A stretch of 64,000 bases of DNA from the NCBI RefSeq assembly GCF_036898095.1, contig NC_090757.1:71482787-71546786 (forward strand). Reading direction: 5' to 3'. A program made the translations under genes and the position numbers. The notes under the pieces are model-generated. The model did not search any database. It was given only the letters and a program-made list of their open reading frames with translations, and was not told where the DNA came from. Positions 23,114 to 32,419 of this stretch are shown here, one piece after another; the stretch's first letter is position 1, and the number at the start of each line of letters is the position of its first letter. Source of the stretch: Palaemon carinicauda. Taxonomy: Eukaryota > Arthropoda > Malacostraca > Decapoda > Palaemonidae.

Positions 23114-24663
23114 TTATTTTTTGGAAGACACCTTAGATGAAGTCTTCCCATTGGCAATATTTGATCTAACAATATTTCCCGGAGGTAACTCTAGAGAGGA
23201 TCTTGATATAGTGGGTTTTGTGTTTCTCTTTTTCTTTGTGTCCTTTTGATCTAATTGTTGAGGAGGATGGTGGACCTCAACTTGAATTTCTGATTGGTTC
23301 AATTTACCTTCTAGTTGTTCAGAAACATCAGCAGACAAGATATCATATTTATTGGAAGTCGTGACTTTAATGTTTCTTATGGTAGGAGGAGAGAGGGAGG
23401 GAGGTCTCTCTCTTTTCCGATTAAAAGGTTGTGATCTGTCAGGTTTTTGCACCTTCCCCACTACGGGTTCACCTGGTAAATTGGTTTCGAGTGCAACCTC
23501 CATCAGATCAGGCAAGGACACGGCCTGCGAGAGGTTTGTACTATTGTTTAAAATCGTAGTTGGCTTTTGAATAATTTTCAGATCTTTAAGTATCCGTTTT
23601 GATTTTTCTACAATTTCTGGATATAGATTTTCGATGGGACTTTCAACCTCTTTAACTACTTTCATTTGTTTCTTTATCTTAGAAGTAGAGATATAATTTT
23701 TGTCTGTGTGGTTTGGCAAGTTTTTCTTCAGAACCATTGAAAAAGGTTGCCCTGGTCTTATTTGCTTTTCAAGAGCTCTTTTACGAGCCTCTTTAAAAGT
23801 AACCCTTTCCATGGTCCTAATGGCCTGGATTTCTTTTTCAAAAATAAACTTTACACAGCTTTTAGATGTAGCTGGGTGTGCTTCCCCAGAATGTATGCAA
23901 TTAGGGTTTTCTATGCATACTCCATGACTACTTTTTCCACAGTTGGCACAAATAGCTGGCTTATTGTTTAGTTTTTCTTTACATTTCTGGCTTAAATGGC
24001 CATACATTTGGCAATGATAACATCGCAATGGTGACGGGATATATGGTTTTACCTTCAAAGATAGCCATCCAGCTTTTTAACATTTGGTAATCGGCATTGA
24101 TCAAATGTTATAATCAGAGTAGCAAGAGGGATACGTTGTTCTCCAACTCTCTTTCTCATTCTGACTACTTTAACTACTCCTTGATTTTTCAGTTCATCCT
24201 CTATTTCTTTCTCCTCTATATCCAACAATTCTGGAGCATATATCACACCTCTACTCTGGTTGAAAGTAGGGTGCGAAACGCATTTTACGCTATGACCATT
24301 CAATGTTGTAAGTGTTTTTAACCTTTCACCTTGTAATGGGGACAGTGTCTCTATCAAGAGACTTCCATTTCCCTGGGGTAAAATTTTTGGCTGCCCTCCA
24401 CATAAAGTAACTATTTCCCTATTAGCTTTAAAAACATTTATACGCTCATTTCTTCCGTTTTCAAATTCCAAGATAAAAATTTTTTCATAATTCACTACTT
24501 CATAGTGACCAGGTAATACTTCTACTTTTCTATATCTTTCTGTACTGTCATCATTTTTCACTCTCTCTTTCTTCTCTAGCGTTTTATTATTCACATGACG
24601 TGAATAAGGTTCTAACGTTACAATGTTAGAACCCGAGTTGGAGCTGTCTGTACCGAGGTCCAT
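23114..24663 (-). pseudogene. LINE 1 ORF1: nucleic-acid-binding protein with CCHC knuckles, one frameshift
   Basis: The ATG at 24,663 starts a protein of about 516 residues in two frames. The first part (24,055-24,663) ends in VKKLDGYL-stop. One phase over, the same DNA reads AGWLSLKVKPYIPSP and continues to 23,114, so a one-base loss in the A run near 24,076-24,081 explains the break. Knuckles: CYHCQMYGHLSQKC is canonical C-x2-C-x4-H-x4-C. The second reads CANCGKSSHGVC. The third has CIHSGEAHPATSKSC, in which the second Cys appears lost. The C-terminal half is Lys-rich with a VSLPDLMEVAL block also seen in LINE 2. The phase of ORF1 stays open upstream of the ATG to 24,828 but without another ATG. 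Confidence 0.8.
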
Positions 24664-25293
24664 GTTTGTATTTTCCAGGTCGTCAACAGAGGTGTTGGGT
24701 TTTTTTGAAAAAGCAAGCCGGGTTATCCACCTCTTATCGGAGGATGTCAGTCCTCCTATCCCATGTGGCCCAACACGAGAAGAGGCTTCAGCGGGGACCA
24801 GTCCTCTATTAGAGAGGGGCTGCCTCTCTTAAGGTGGGCGTACACTGGTCAGTGGGGGTAATTAGCCCCTCCCACCGTCGACTCCAATGCCTGGCGTCAC
24901 CCATTACCCGCAAATATGGGTGACTTAAGACCGGATCACTGGAGCCCGACTCTTAACAGACTTGGTCTGCACCCAATGGGGTCTGCCAGAGGGTGATGGC
25001 GTCTAAATTGGCACAGGTTGAGATGGAATGCAGTCCATCCCACACTCTGCCAAATCCAAAGCAGCATCCAAAGTAAAATCGAACATGCCAAAGTCGTCAA
25101 CAATATCGAGCCCAAAAGGAAGAGATGGGAGAAAAAAGAAATTATTAAAAGTAAAAGAGAAAGTGCTGACTGATTTAGTTGGATCGACAGCTGGGCACCG
25201 AGGTCCAATGGAAAGTAGTTCCCACTGTTCATTAGAGCCCAACTGCTAATCCCTAAGCCCCCCATCCTCATCAAGGCTTCAGCATCTGGGGGG
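24664..25293 (-). other. LINE 1 5' leader
   Basis: About 630 bases between the 5' end set by the target-site duplication and the ORF1 ATG. It is expected to contain an internal promoter, but no motif is identified. The last 165 bases (24,664-24,828) are open in the ORF1 phase, reading through PHGIGGLTSSDKRW and DDLENTN, so ORF1 may once have started further upstream. Confidence 0.5.
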
Positions 25294-25305
25294 TCTCGCT
25301 AGTGA
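25294..25305. repeat. LINE 1 target-site duplication, right copy
   Basis: TCTCGCTAGTGA, identical to 19,261-19,272. Confidence 0.85.
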
Positions 25306-25984
25306 GAAAACTACAGTCTAATTCAGGCAAGGCCTGCCAGGGGAAATGAATTGGAATGTAAAGAATTTTTCAATCCCCGCTAATTTCCGTCTGCTAACCA
25401 AACCACTCGAACTGGGAAGGTGGAGGGAAGATGACGGTGGTTCGTTCGAAAACGAAAGGATCGGTGCTAGAGAAACCAGCCTAGATGACATAGTAATCCG
25501 CTGGAAGTGTAGAGTGACGTATTAAATCACACATTTGGAAGACCCATCCCATGGGGAGGGGGAGGTTGACCTAAGAGTTTTCAGAAAAAAAATCTGGATC
25601 GCGCAAACCGAGAGATTAGGACGAGAACCTAGGGGTTCAGAATCTATTTTTGAATTCCTTTCTCACGACCTTAAGGAATGTTGTGACGAGAACCCGCAGG
25701 AACTCTCGCTGATTCCTGATAGAACTTTCAGGAATCGTGTTACGTGACCAGAACCCAAAGGAACTGTGTCATAGTTACCTGTAGAGAGTCGGAAACCCCT
25801 GGCCAGCAGGCATCCCTCTGTCATAAGAGTAAAACTCTTGATGACGATGGGCGCGCGCAAACACTTCACGGGACGAGAGTTCGAAAACTCTCTGCCATGA
25901 GAGTAAAACTCTTCAGCACGTGCGAACGCTTCGCGCAACGAGTTCGAAAAACTCTGTTATAAAAGTTGTTCGCGCACTTCAACT

Positions 25985-26450
25985 GATTGCGTGCGCCCAC
26001 TTGGTTGTGCGCGCCAAGTTGGTCGTGCGCGAGCAGTGTTGGTTGCGCGCATAAGGTTGGTCGTACGTGCCAAGTCGGCCGTGCGCGCCAAGTCGGCTGT
26101 GCGCGCCAAGTCGGCTGTGCGCGCCAAGTCGGCCGTGCGCGCCAAATCAGTTGTGAGCGCCAAATCGGTTGAGCGCGCCAAATTGGTTGTGGACACCAAC
26201 TTGGTTGTGCGCGTTTAAGGTTGGTCGTGCACGCCAAATTGGTCGTGCGCGCCAATTTGGTCGTGCACGCCAAATTGGTCGTGCGCGCCAATTTGGTCGT
26301 GCACGCCAAATTGGTTGTGCGCGCCAATTTGGTCGTGCACGCCAAATTGGTCGTGCGCGCCAATTTGGTCGTGCACGCCAAATTGGTCGTGCGCGCCAAT
26401 TTGGTCGTGCACGCCAAATTGGTCGTGCGCGCCACATAGGCCGTGCACGC
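25985..26450. repeat. 18/36-bp tandem array in C0 gag region
   Basis: About 25 tandem 18-bp units. The right part (26,221-26,440) alternates TTGGTCGTGCACGCCAAA and TTGGTCGTGCGCGCCAAT, giving a 36-bp higher-order unit. The left part uses GTGCGCGCCAAGTCGGCC-like variants. The unit length is a multiple of three and lacks stop codons in all phases, so every frame on both strands stays open. The minus-strand phase in line with the gag N-terminus would encode WRARPI/WRARPN hexapeptides. Palindromes GCGCGC and GTGCAC are embedded. The array is not a CRISPR: there are no spacers. Confidence 0.85.
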
Positions 26451-26920
26451 CAATTTGAGCGCGAGAGCTCTCAGTGTGGTGAGAGTATTCACTACTATGT
26501 TTACCCGAATGTTCACGATAGCCTGTGTTGTGTGAGTGCGAACGATCAACACAATGAGAGTCCACAAACTCTGTCATATAAGTATGACTATGGTCACAAG
26601 GACCGGAAGGTTCAGTATTCTCATTATCAAAATATTAAGTAACGATACAAAGTATTTTGTGGGTCTGTATCGATTGTCATGAGTACTACGTAGCGTAAAT
26701 TTGACTGTACGCTAGTTTTATTTAATCTCTGATAATAGATCGATGATTATCTAAAGAAAGTATACTAACAGGACAAATATTTTCTTGAAAATAATATATT
26801 TCCTCTTACATTATAAAAATCAAATACTTTTACTTTGTAAGTTAATATTTTCTTTTCATTCCTTGCAAGAAAAAGAAATGAATTTACATATTTTGCAAGT
26901 CATTCTTCATTGAGTTTACG

Positions 26921-27333
26921 TCAAATGTCTTCTGACGTCATATTTCTGGGGGAAGCGCGCTGACAAAGCGAATGATTTCCTTCCACCATCATGTCTTTAA
27001 GAGTTGGTTTGTTAGTTTTTAAAGTAGGGGGATCTGGGGCTACCACTACAGGGGAAGGATCAATAGGCTCGTTAACAAGGGGGGGGGGAGAACTATCCCT
27101 AGAAGAGCGAGACACACTTTTACTTCTCCTGATCCTATCCCTTTCAAGCTTACGAACATAGCGATCATATTCCAACCACTCACTTCCAGTCAAAATTACA
27201 CAACACATCGCTCATCGAACTCGCAAAACTTACCTCTGCATTTTACACAAATGGAGGTTGGATCTAAAGAGGCTTTAGTAAGACGGGTCTTACATCCTCT
27301 CACAAACCTAATACTCGAAGAAGAGTCAGACAT
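26921..27333 (-). pseudogene. gag: Family C gag N-terminal Cys-rich module (C0)
   Basis: The ATG at 27,333 begins MSDSSSSIRFVRGCKTR and continues to CVKCRGKFCEFDERC, a C-x2-C-x4-C-x6-C motif also seen in C1 (CSGCRGQVCTYSNRCNEC) and B2 (CPYCRGQRCESDNVCMEC). A stop follows in this frame. The next phase carries on as LTGSEWLEYDRYVRKLERDRIRRSK, the charged helix that follows the Cys motif in C1, so a small indel near 27,200 broke the gene. A run of G residues lies near 27,080. The Cys motif is probably a zinc-binding nucleic-acid-binding element of Gag; that role is inferred. Confidence 0.65.
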
Positions 27334-27649
27334 TATTATCTAATCAGCGCCAAGAAAATATAAAAAACTAAACCAAAACGAGTGAAAGCCAAAGCCAAAG
27401 TAAACTTCACCAAATTAACTGCAAAAAACACAGGTCAAAGCGAGCGAAATTCCAACGATGTCACCGGTGAGGCGGCAGGGAAGATCTGATGAATAGTTGG
27501 AATGGTTCCAGGTACCTGGGTAGAGGGCACACAGGTGGTACACCTGGGTACCCATTCGGCGATTGCCGCGAGTTTTGAAATTCTGCCGTGACGTCAGGGA
27601 CTAAAGCTATATATATAACTACCAGGTGAGTCAGATCTTTAAAAATTCA

Positions 27650-28816
27650 TTATTACATTGAATCCTCAAAATATATTCTCTATCAGTATCCTTATATGCC
27701 CTATATTCCATAGGTCGATTCTATTCAAAATACAAATAGGCTACACAGTTATGCCATGCAACATACTTAACACCATTATTATCTTTGACAATAATTCCCC
27801 TTCTAGTACACTATTCTCCTCCTCATATACCATTTCTTTCGATACTTCATTCATCAACCTTCTTTTAAGCTTATTTACGCTACCTGGTATTTCCCTATCT
27901 AACCCCTCCTGTATTAAGTTGCTTAAACCCATTAGGATACACTTATATACCATATCTTCCCCTTCACAACTCTGCCCCACAACTAAACCTTCAGGGCTTC
28001 CATCCTCCCATGCATCCTCGACATCGCATCTGCTATCGCATTTTTATTTCCCTGTACATATTCTAACCTAAAATCAAATTCATTCGAATCCTCTATTGTC
28101 CTATCAACCCTTGTATTCACACACTCTTTCCTAATCATATACACTAGGGGCTGATGGTCAGTACGCACAATAAATTTTACCCCATACAAAAGTAATTTCA
28201 ATGCTTTTACACTAAATCGTATTGCAGCCAATTCCCTGTCAATCAGTGAATACTTCCGCTCAGCTTTATTAAATGCTTTACTAACATACGCTATTACTCT
28301 CAATTGCTCATCTCCATTTACTCTCTGCATTTGAACCAAGCAACCACCCATACAAACCCCACTCGCATCCGTATACAACTTTAGCATATTCATTCTCACT
28401 ATAGTCTGGAAATGCCAAAGTGACATCTTTCGCGGCCTCCTCCTTCAACATTTCAAATGTTTCTATCATCTGATCATCCCATTTTAACTTTGTACTATTC
28501 CTTTTACCCGTCCATTCATTCAAAGGCTTCCCTATACCTGAACAATTTCTAACAAACTTACGACCAAACTCAACCAAACAAAGAAAACCTCGCAACTCAC
28601 GCACAGTCCAGGGACGTGGAAATTCTCTCACCTTATTCACAAACTTGTCACTCTTCCTTATACCCGATTCATCCAATACATGCCCAAGAAATTCCACCTC
28701 CCTGGCCAACCACGTACACTTCTTAAGCTTAATTTTCCCACCAACTTCAATTAACCACCTTAACACTGCCTCAAGCAACTGCATATGTTCCTCAACAGTC
28801 TTGCACACAATCAAAA
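27650..28816 (-). pseudogene. pol: Second Ty3/Gypsy pol fragment: RT thumb and RNase H
   Basis: Minus-strand frames give the RT connection (ILIVCKTVEEH, LKKCTWLAREVEFLGHVLDE, FPRPWTVRELRGFLCLV) and then a Ty3-type RNase H (LYTDASGVCMGG, RKYSLIDRELAAIRF, VRTDHQPLVYM, GNKNAIADAMSRM). It ends in a linker toward a lost integrase. Two frame changes, near 28,340 and 27,980, separate the pieces. At 28,816 the protein stops exactly where the RT active-site YxDD should precede ILIV, because the terminus of DIRS copy C1 (28,817) interrupts the codons. The remaining RT half is not found in the window. This is a different Gypsy lineage from the copy at 14,470-17,275. Confidence 0.75.
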
Positions 28817-29150
28817 TGGTATTTTTATTATAAAATAAATTTTTAAATATACTTACCTGGTAGTTACATATATATAGCTTAAATCTCGCGTTTCGACGCG
28901 GCACGACAGAAAATTAAAATTCGGGGCGATCGCTGCCATGACAGTAGGTGGTCATACATGAGCGCCATCTCTCATAGGTTAACAGAACCATTCCCAACAT
29001 TCTTCAGAAATTCCATGTCTCTGTTTTCAGAGGGGAGGAGGGAGGGCCCTTTTATATATGTAACTACCGGGTAAGTAAATTTAAAAATTTATTTTATAAT
29101 AAAAATACCATTTTTAAATATGTAACTTCCCTGGTAGTTACATATATATA
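28817..29150. repeat. Family C (C1) 3' terminus and internal complementary region
   Basis: The terminus TGGTATTTTTATTATAAAAT...CTTACCTGGTAG (28,817-28,865) is repeated inverted at about 29,045-29,090 (CTACCGGGTAAGTAAATTTAAAAATTTATTTTATAATAAAAATACCA type). It is followed at once by TTTTTAAATATGTAACTTCC, the complement of a family C 5' terminus as seen at 27,605-27,645. This is the same layout as in families B and C2. Confidence 0.75.
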
Positions 29151-29159
29151 GCTGATTCA

Positions 29160-29540
29160 CACCATTGGTGGTGGGTCGGGAACTTCATCCCATTGGGAAT
29201 TCGTATAATTATTAATAACTACAATTAGTAGTACTAACAATCTGGTTCTAACCTGATAAGGAAGCTGGCTTCACAATGATACTGCCTCATTTCGCCTGTA
29301 TTCCTTAAGAGACTCGGTGATCCACTCAGGGGGCTGTAAAAGTCTCTTGGGGCTGCCACAAGGTCCTTGACCTTAGCGTGGCTAGACCACCACCCTTGCA
29401 AACCTGGCATAGCCAAGGATACTGATTCTGACCACCTACTCCAAATTTTTTTTTTTTTTTTTATTTGCATCCCAGATTGACAGAAGGTTGCGACAACCTT
29501 CACAGACAACCTGTGAACACATTAAAACTAACTTGACTTG
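29160..29540. other. C1 3' non-coding segment
   Basis: Between the internal complementary region and the recombinase. It contains a T run (29,447-29,462) and a repeated block (TGCATCCCAGA...AACCTGTGAACACA at about 29,467 and 29,539). No coding signal. Confidence 0.4.
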
Positions 29541-29549
29541 CATCCCAGA

Positions 29550-30370
29550 CTAACGGAAGGCTGCGACATCCTTCAAAGACAACCTGTGAACACAAGTACA
29601 AGAAAAAAGGCAAGGGTATATATTAAGATATCGGGAAGAGGCAGTAGACCCTTCTCCAACTACGAAGCCGGAGGTAACGTACGGACCCAGGGAACAGCAA
29701 TCCTCATACTGGGTCTGGACATCTTTGAGATAGCAGTCTGTGAAGATTGATTTACTTCGCCAGAAAGTAGGCTCCAAAATTGACTTCATTGACCTATTGT
29801 GTTTGTAAGCCATAGAAATTGCTACAGCTCTAACCTCGTGTGGTTTCACCTTAAGGATAGGGAAAACTTCTTACTCACAATCCTGGAGTCTACGTTATTA
29901 AATCCTTAATGAAAAAAGCCAGGGTATTCTTTGATAAAGGCAAAGAGGGCTTTTTAACTGAGCATCAGAGGCTGTCTGTCTCGTCTTTGAAAAGAAAGCC
30001 TACCTGAAGGGAGCAAATTGCATTGTCTCCATTAAAGCTCATCTTCTTGCTGATGGCTTTTAACTCTCCTAATCTTTTGACTGTAGCCAATGAAATTAGG
30101 AAAAGTCTTCTTGGTAAGATAGTTCCAAGATGCCTTGTCCAACTGTACAAACCTACTTGAGGTTAAAAAGGCCAGAATTACATCCAGGTTCCACGAGGAG
30201 GTTGGATTGTCCTTCCTCTTAGTCGTCTCAAAAGATCTTATGAGATCTGAGAGATCCTTGTTACCTGACACGCCAATGCGTCTGTTACAAAAGATGGAGG
30301 TTAGTATGCTGCGGTAACCCTTGATGAAAGGCACAGCTAGCTTCTCTTTTGTACGCAGATACAACAGAAA
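29550..30370 (-). pseudogene. Family C tyrosine recombinase (C1), broken
   Basis: The N-terminal core-binding part reads KGYRSILTSIFCNRR, LSDLIRSFETTKRKDN and SSWNLDVILAFLTSSRF (30,130-30,364). The C-terminal part reads KPHEVRAVAISMAY (the HxxR box), ATFWRSKS-like TFWRSKSIFTDCYLKDVQ with the Tyr, and GPYVTSGFVVGEGST (29,600-29,849). The middle, including the first catalytic Arg seen in C2 (ASAQRVSEL), is deleted or scrambled between about 29,850 and 30,030. It aligns closely with the intact C2 enzyme at 57,954-59,126. Confidence 0.75.
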
Positions 30371-30385
30371 ACTCTGCTATATTGG

Positions 30386-30898
30386 CTATAGAGGTATTGG
30401 TAGAGGAAAGTCTATGATTCCTGCACCACACTCTAAATATGTCCCACTCGGATTAGTAAACCCTAATAGTGGTAATGATCTGGGGGTATCTACCAGCCAC
30501 TCCATCATCTCCGCAACCCAATGTCTAATGGGCCAAAAAGGAGCTATCATGGTCATGCGGACGTTGGGCGAATCCCTGAATCTTTTCAGGACTCTGTCCA
30601 GGATCTTGAATGGAGGAAAAGCGTACACGTTTAGACCTTCCCAGTTCAGAAGAAAAGCGTCCACTGCGACTGCTTCCTGGTCTGGTACTGGAGAGCAAAA
30701 TACCGGCAACCTCTATGACATTTGTGAGACGAAGAGGTCTATCGAGTGTTGACCCCACAACATCCAAAGGCTGGTGCACACCTCGTGATGTAGGGTCCCT
30801 TCTGCAGTAAGAACTTGCCTTCTTCTGCTGAGCAGATCCGTCCTGATGTTTTTCTCCCCTTCTATGAAGTGAGTAATCAGGGCTTGGTGAATGGCCAC
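30386..30898 (-). pseudogene. Family C RNase H C-terminus and YAFPPF domain (C1)
   Basis: Frames show the RNase H end (THFIEGEKNIRTDLLSRR, like FIQGDLNVLADCLSRR in C2), then LDVVG/IDLF with PVFCSPVPDQEAVAVDAFL, GLNVYAFPPFKILDRVL and MIAPFWPIRHWVAEMMEWL. The last block is conserved in every DIRS pol copy in this window and occupies the place where a methyltransferase-like domain has been described in DIRS elements; PPF recalls the N6-adenine methyltransferase motif, but the match is only suggestive. The RNase H core is missing and a gag-like segment lies upstream. Confidence 0.65.
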
Positions 30899-30899
30899 A

Positions 30900-31165
30900 T
30901 GCTCTTTGATATTTATGTGTCATTTCCTCTGATTCACTATCCACAGACCCCTGTTGAGAATCGTATGCCTCGAACAGGGACGAAATCAACCTCTCTAGTT
31001 CAGACAGACCAGACACTTGAAGCGCGCCGTGTGCGCGAACTAAACCGTGTACTGATTGCTGCAAGGGATCGTCAACCATAGCCGGGTGACCACCAGGGGA
31101 AAGTCCTTGTGACATTTCCAGAGTGCCTTGAGCGCGATCTAAACCGATTATCATCCCCAGAAAAA
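30900..31165 (-). pseudogene. Gag-like segment displaced between RT and RNase H of C1
   Basis: This minus-strand piece encodes LDRAQGTLEMSQGLSPGGHP, VDDPLQQSVHGLVRAHGALQ and LSELERLISSLFE. It matches the gag tract at 38,440-38,650 of the same element (DRAQGALEVSQILSPGGRP, VDDTSQRSVHRSVSAHGA, LSVLKRSISSLV). In C2 the equivalent place between RT and RNase H holds no such sequence. A duplication or template switch moved gag sequence into pol. Confidence 0.6.
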
Positions 31166-31169
31166 TGAA

Positions 31170-31600
31170 ATTCTGTGAGGGTGTTAGTTAAGATTTGGCC
31201 AGGTTACCATCAGACCTAAATGTTGCGTTAAGGGCATTATCCTTATAAGAGCCTCCAGACACTTTACTTGTGATTCTGCTCTGAGTGGTCAGTCGTCCAG
31301 GTACAAAGAAAATACTTACTCCCTTTATGTGAAGCCAGGGAGCCACGTTGGACATCACTCGGGTAAAAAACGTAGGGAGTCGTGCTTAGTCCAAAACAGA
31401 GTGGTTTGAACTGATAATGGTCTCGAGGAACACGAGCCTTAGAAAATTTTCTGTGGTCCGGGTGTATCGAGATATGGAAATACGCATCCTGCCGATCCAA
31501 AGACACTATCCAGTCTCCCTGTCTGTTGCCTATAAGGACTGACACTGAAGTTTCCATGGCAAATTTTACTTAGCTGACGAACTTGTACAATGGACTGACG
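31170..31600 (-). pseudogene. pol: Family C reverse transcriptase fragment (C1)
   Basis: The readable part includes GDWIVSLDRQDAYFHISIHPD (motif A with Asp), YQFKPLCFGLSTTPYVF (motif B region) and a degraded YLDDWL-like end (FLCTWTTDHS). It aligns with C2 GDWMVSLDLQEAYFHIPIHPD. Frameshifts and the loss of the fingers make it non-functional. Confidence 0.7.
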
Positions 31601-31655
31601 TCCAGAACAGGTTTTCATCCCCCCCCCTCACCAAGCTTTTCGGAACTAGGAAAAG

Positions 31656-32418
31656 TACATACATACATACATATACCAAAGGCACTTCCCCCAATTTTGG
31701 GGGGTAGCCGACATCAACAATGAAACAAAACAAAAAGGGGATCTCTACTCTCTATGTTCCTTCAGCCTAACCAGGGACTCAGCCGAGTTCAGCTGGTACT
31801 GCTAGGGTGCCACAGCCCAACCTCCCACATTATCCACCACAGATGAAGCTTCATAATGCTGAATCCCCTACTGCTGCTACCTCCGCGGTCATCTAAGGCA
31901 CAGGAGGAAGCAGCAGGGCCTACCGGAACTGCGTCACAATCGCTCGCCATTCATTCCTATTTCTAGCACGCTCTCTTGCCTCTCTCACATCTATCCTCCT
32001 ATCACCCAGAGCTTTCTTCACACCATCCATCCACCCAAACCTTGGCCTTCCTCTTGTACTTTTCCCATCAACTCTTGCATTCATCACCTTCTTTAGCAGA
32101 CAGCCATTTTCCATTCTCTCAACATGGCCAAACCACCTCAACACATTCATATCCGCTCTAGCCGCTAACTCATTTCTTACACCCGTTCTCACCCTCACCA
32201 CTTCGTTCCTAACCCTATCTACTCGAGATACACCAGCCATACTCCTTAGACACTTCATCTCAAACACATTCAATTTCTGTCTCTCCATCACTTTCATTCC
32301 CCACAACTCCGATCCATATATCACAGTTGGTACAATCACTTTCTCATATAGAACTCTCTTTACATTCATGCCCAACCCTCTATTTTTTTACTACTCCCTT
32401 AACTGCCCCCAACACTGA
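31656..32418 (-). mobile_element. 5'-truncated RTE-type LINE
   Basis: The minus-strand frame (31,920-32,375, open upstream to about 32,418 after one slip) is the C-terminal end of an RTE-clade RT. It contains KRVLYEKVIVPTVIYGSELW, FEMKCLRSMAGVSR, RVRNEVV, WFGHVERM, RGRPRFGWMDGVKKAL and ARNRNEWRAIV. A non-coding 3' region follows and ends in a TATG/TACA tetranucleotide tail (31,656-31,675), typical of RTE elements. The endonuclease and RT core are missing. No target-site duplication could be made out. It sits inside gag/RT sequence of C1. Confidence 0.8.
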
Positions 32419-32419
32419 A

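Larger units (their letters stand above)
19273..25293 (-). mobile_element. LINE copy 1, near full length (I-type, RNase H-bearing)
   Basis: A 6.0-kb element bounded by a 12-bp target-site duplication. On the minus strand: a 5' leader, ORF1 with CCHC knuckles, ORF2 with endonuclease, RT and RNase H, a short 3' UTR and a 3' tail of TCAA/ATCA tetranucleotides (19,273-19,290). The APE-type endonuclease plus a C-terminal RNase H and a simple-repeat tail instead of poly(A) point to the I superfamily (I/Nimb/LOA-like); the exact clade is not resolved. Lesions seen: one frameshift in ORF1 and an altered RT motif A in ORF2. Confidence 0.88.
25306..27645 (-). mobile_element. Family C DIRS-like element, copy C0: gag and 5' end
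   Basis: The right end, AGCTATATATATAACTACCAGG...CTTTAAAAA (27,605-27,645), is the inverted counterpart of the terminus predicted by the C1 junction sequence (TTTTTAAATATGTAACTTCC...TGGTAGTTACATATATATAGCT, 29,091-29,140), so this is the 5' terminus of a minus-strand family C element. Inside it come the gag N-terminus (26,921-27,333), a tandem-repeat array (25,985-26,450) and unresolved gag sequence. LINE 1 is inserted on its left side. RT and recombinase are not found with it. Confidence 0.6.

Noticed and set aside
26221..26440. CRISPR-like regular repeat array
   Set aside because: Units are contiguous 18/36-mers with no unique spacers, in eukaryotic retroelement DNA.
25866..26642. Trp/Arg or His/Asp-Gln repeat proteins on either strand
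   Set aside because: Same reason: all phases of the array are open. Only one phase agrees with the gag N-terminus.
28817..29150. Host exon with splice donor
   Set aside because: The GTAAGT motif is part of the family C terminal repeat and recurs in C2; no coding exon adjoins it.
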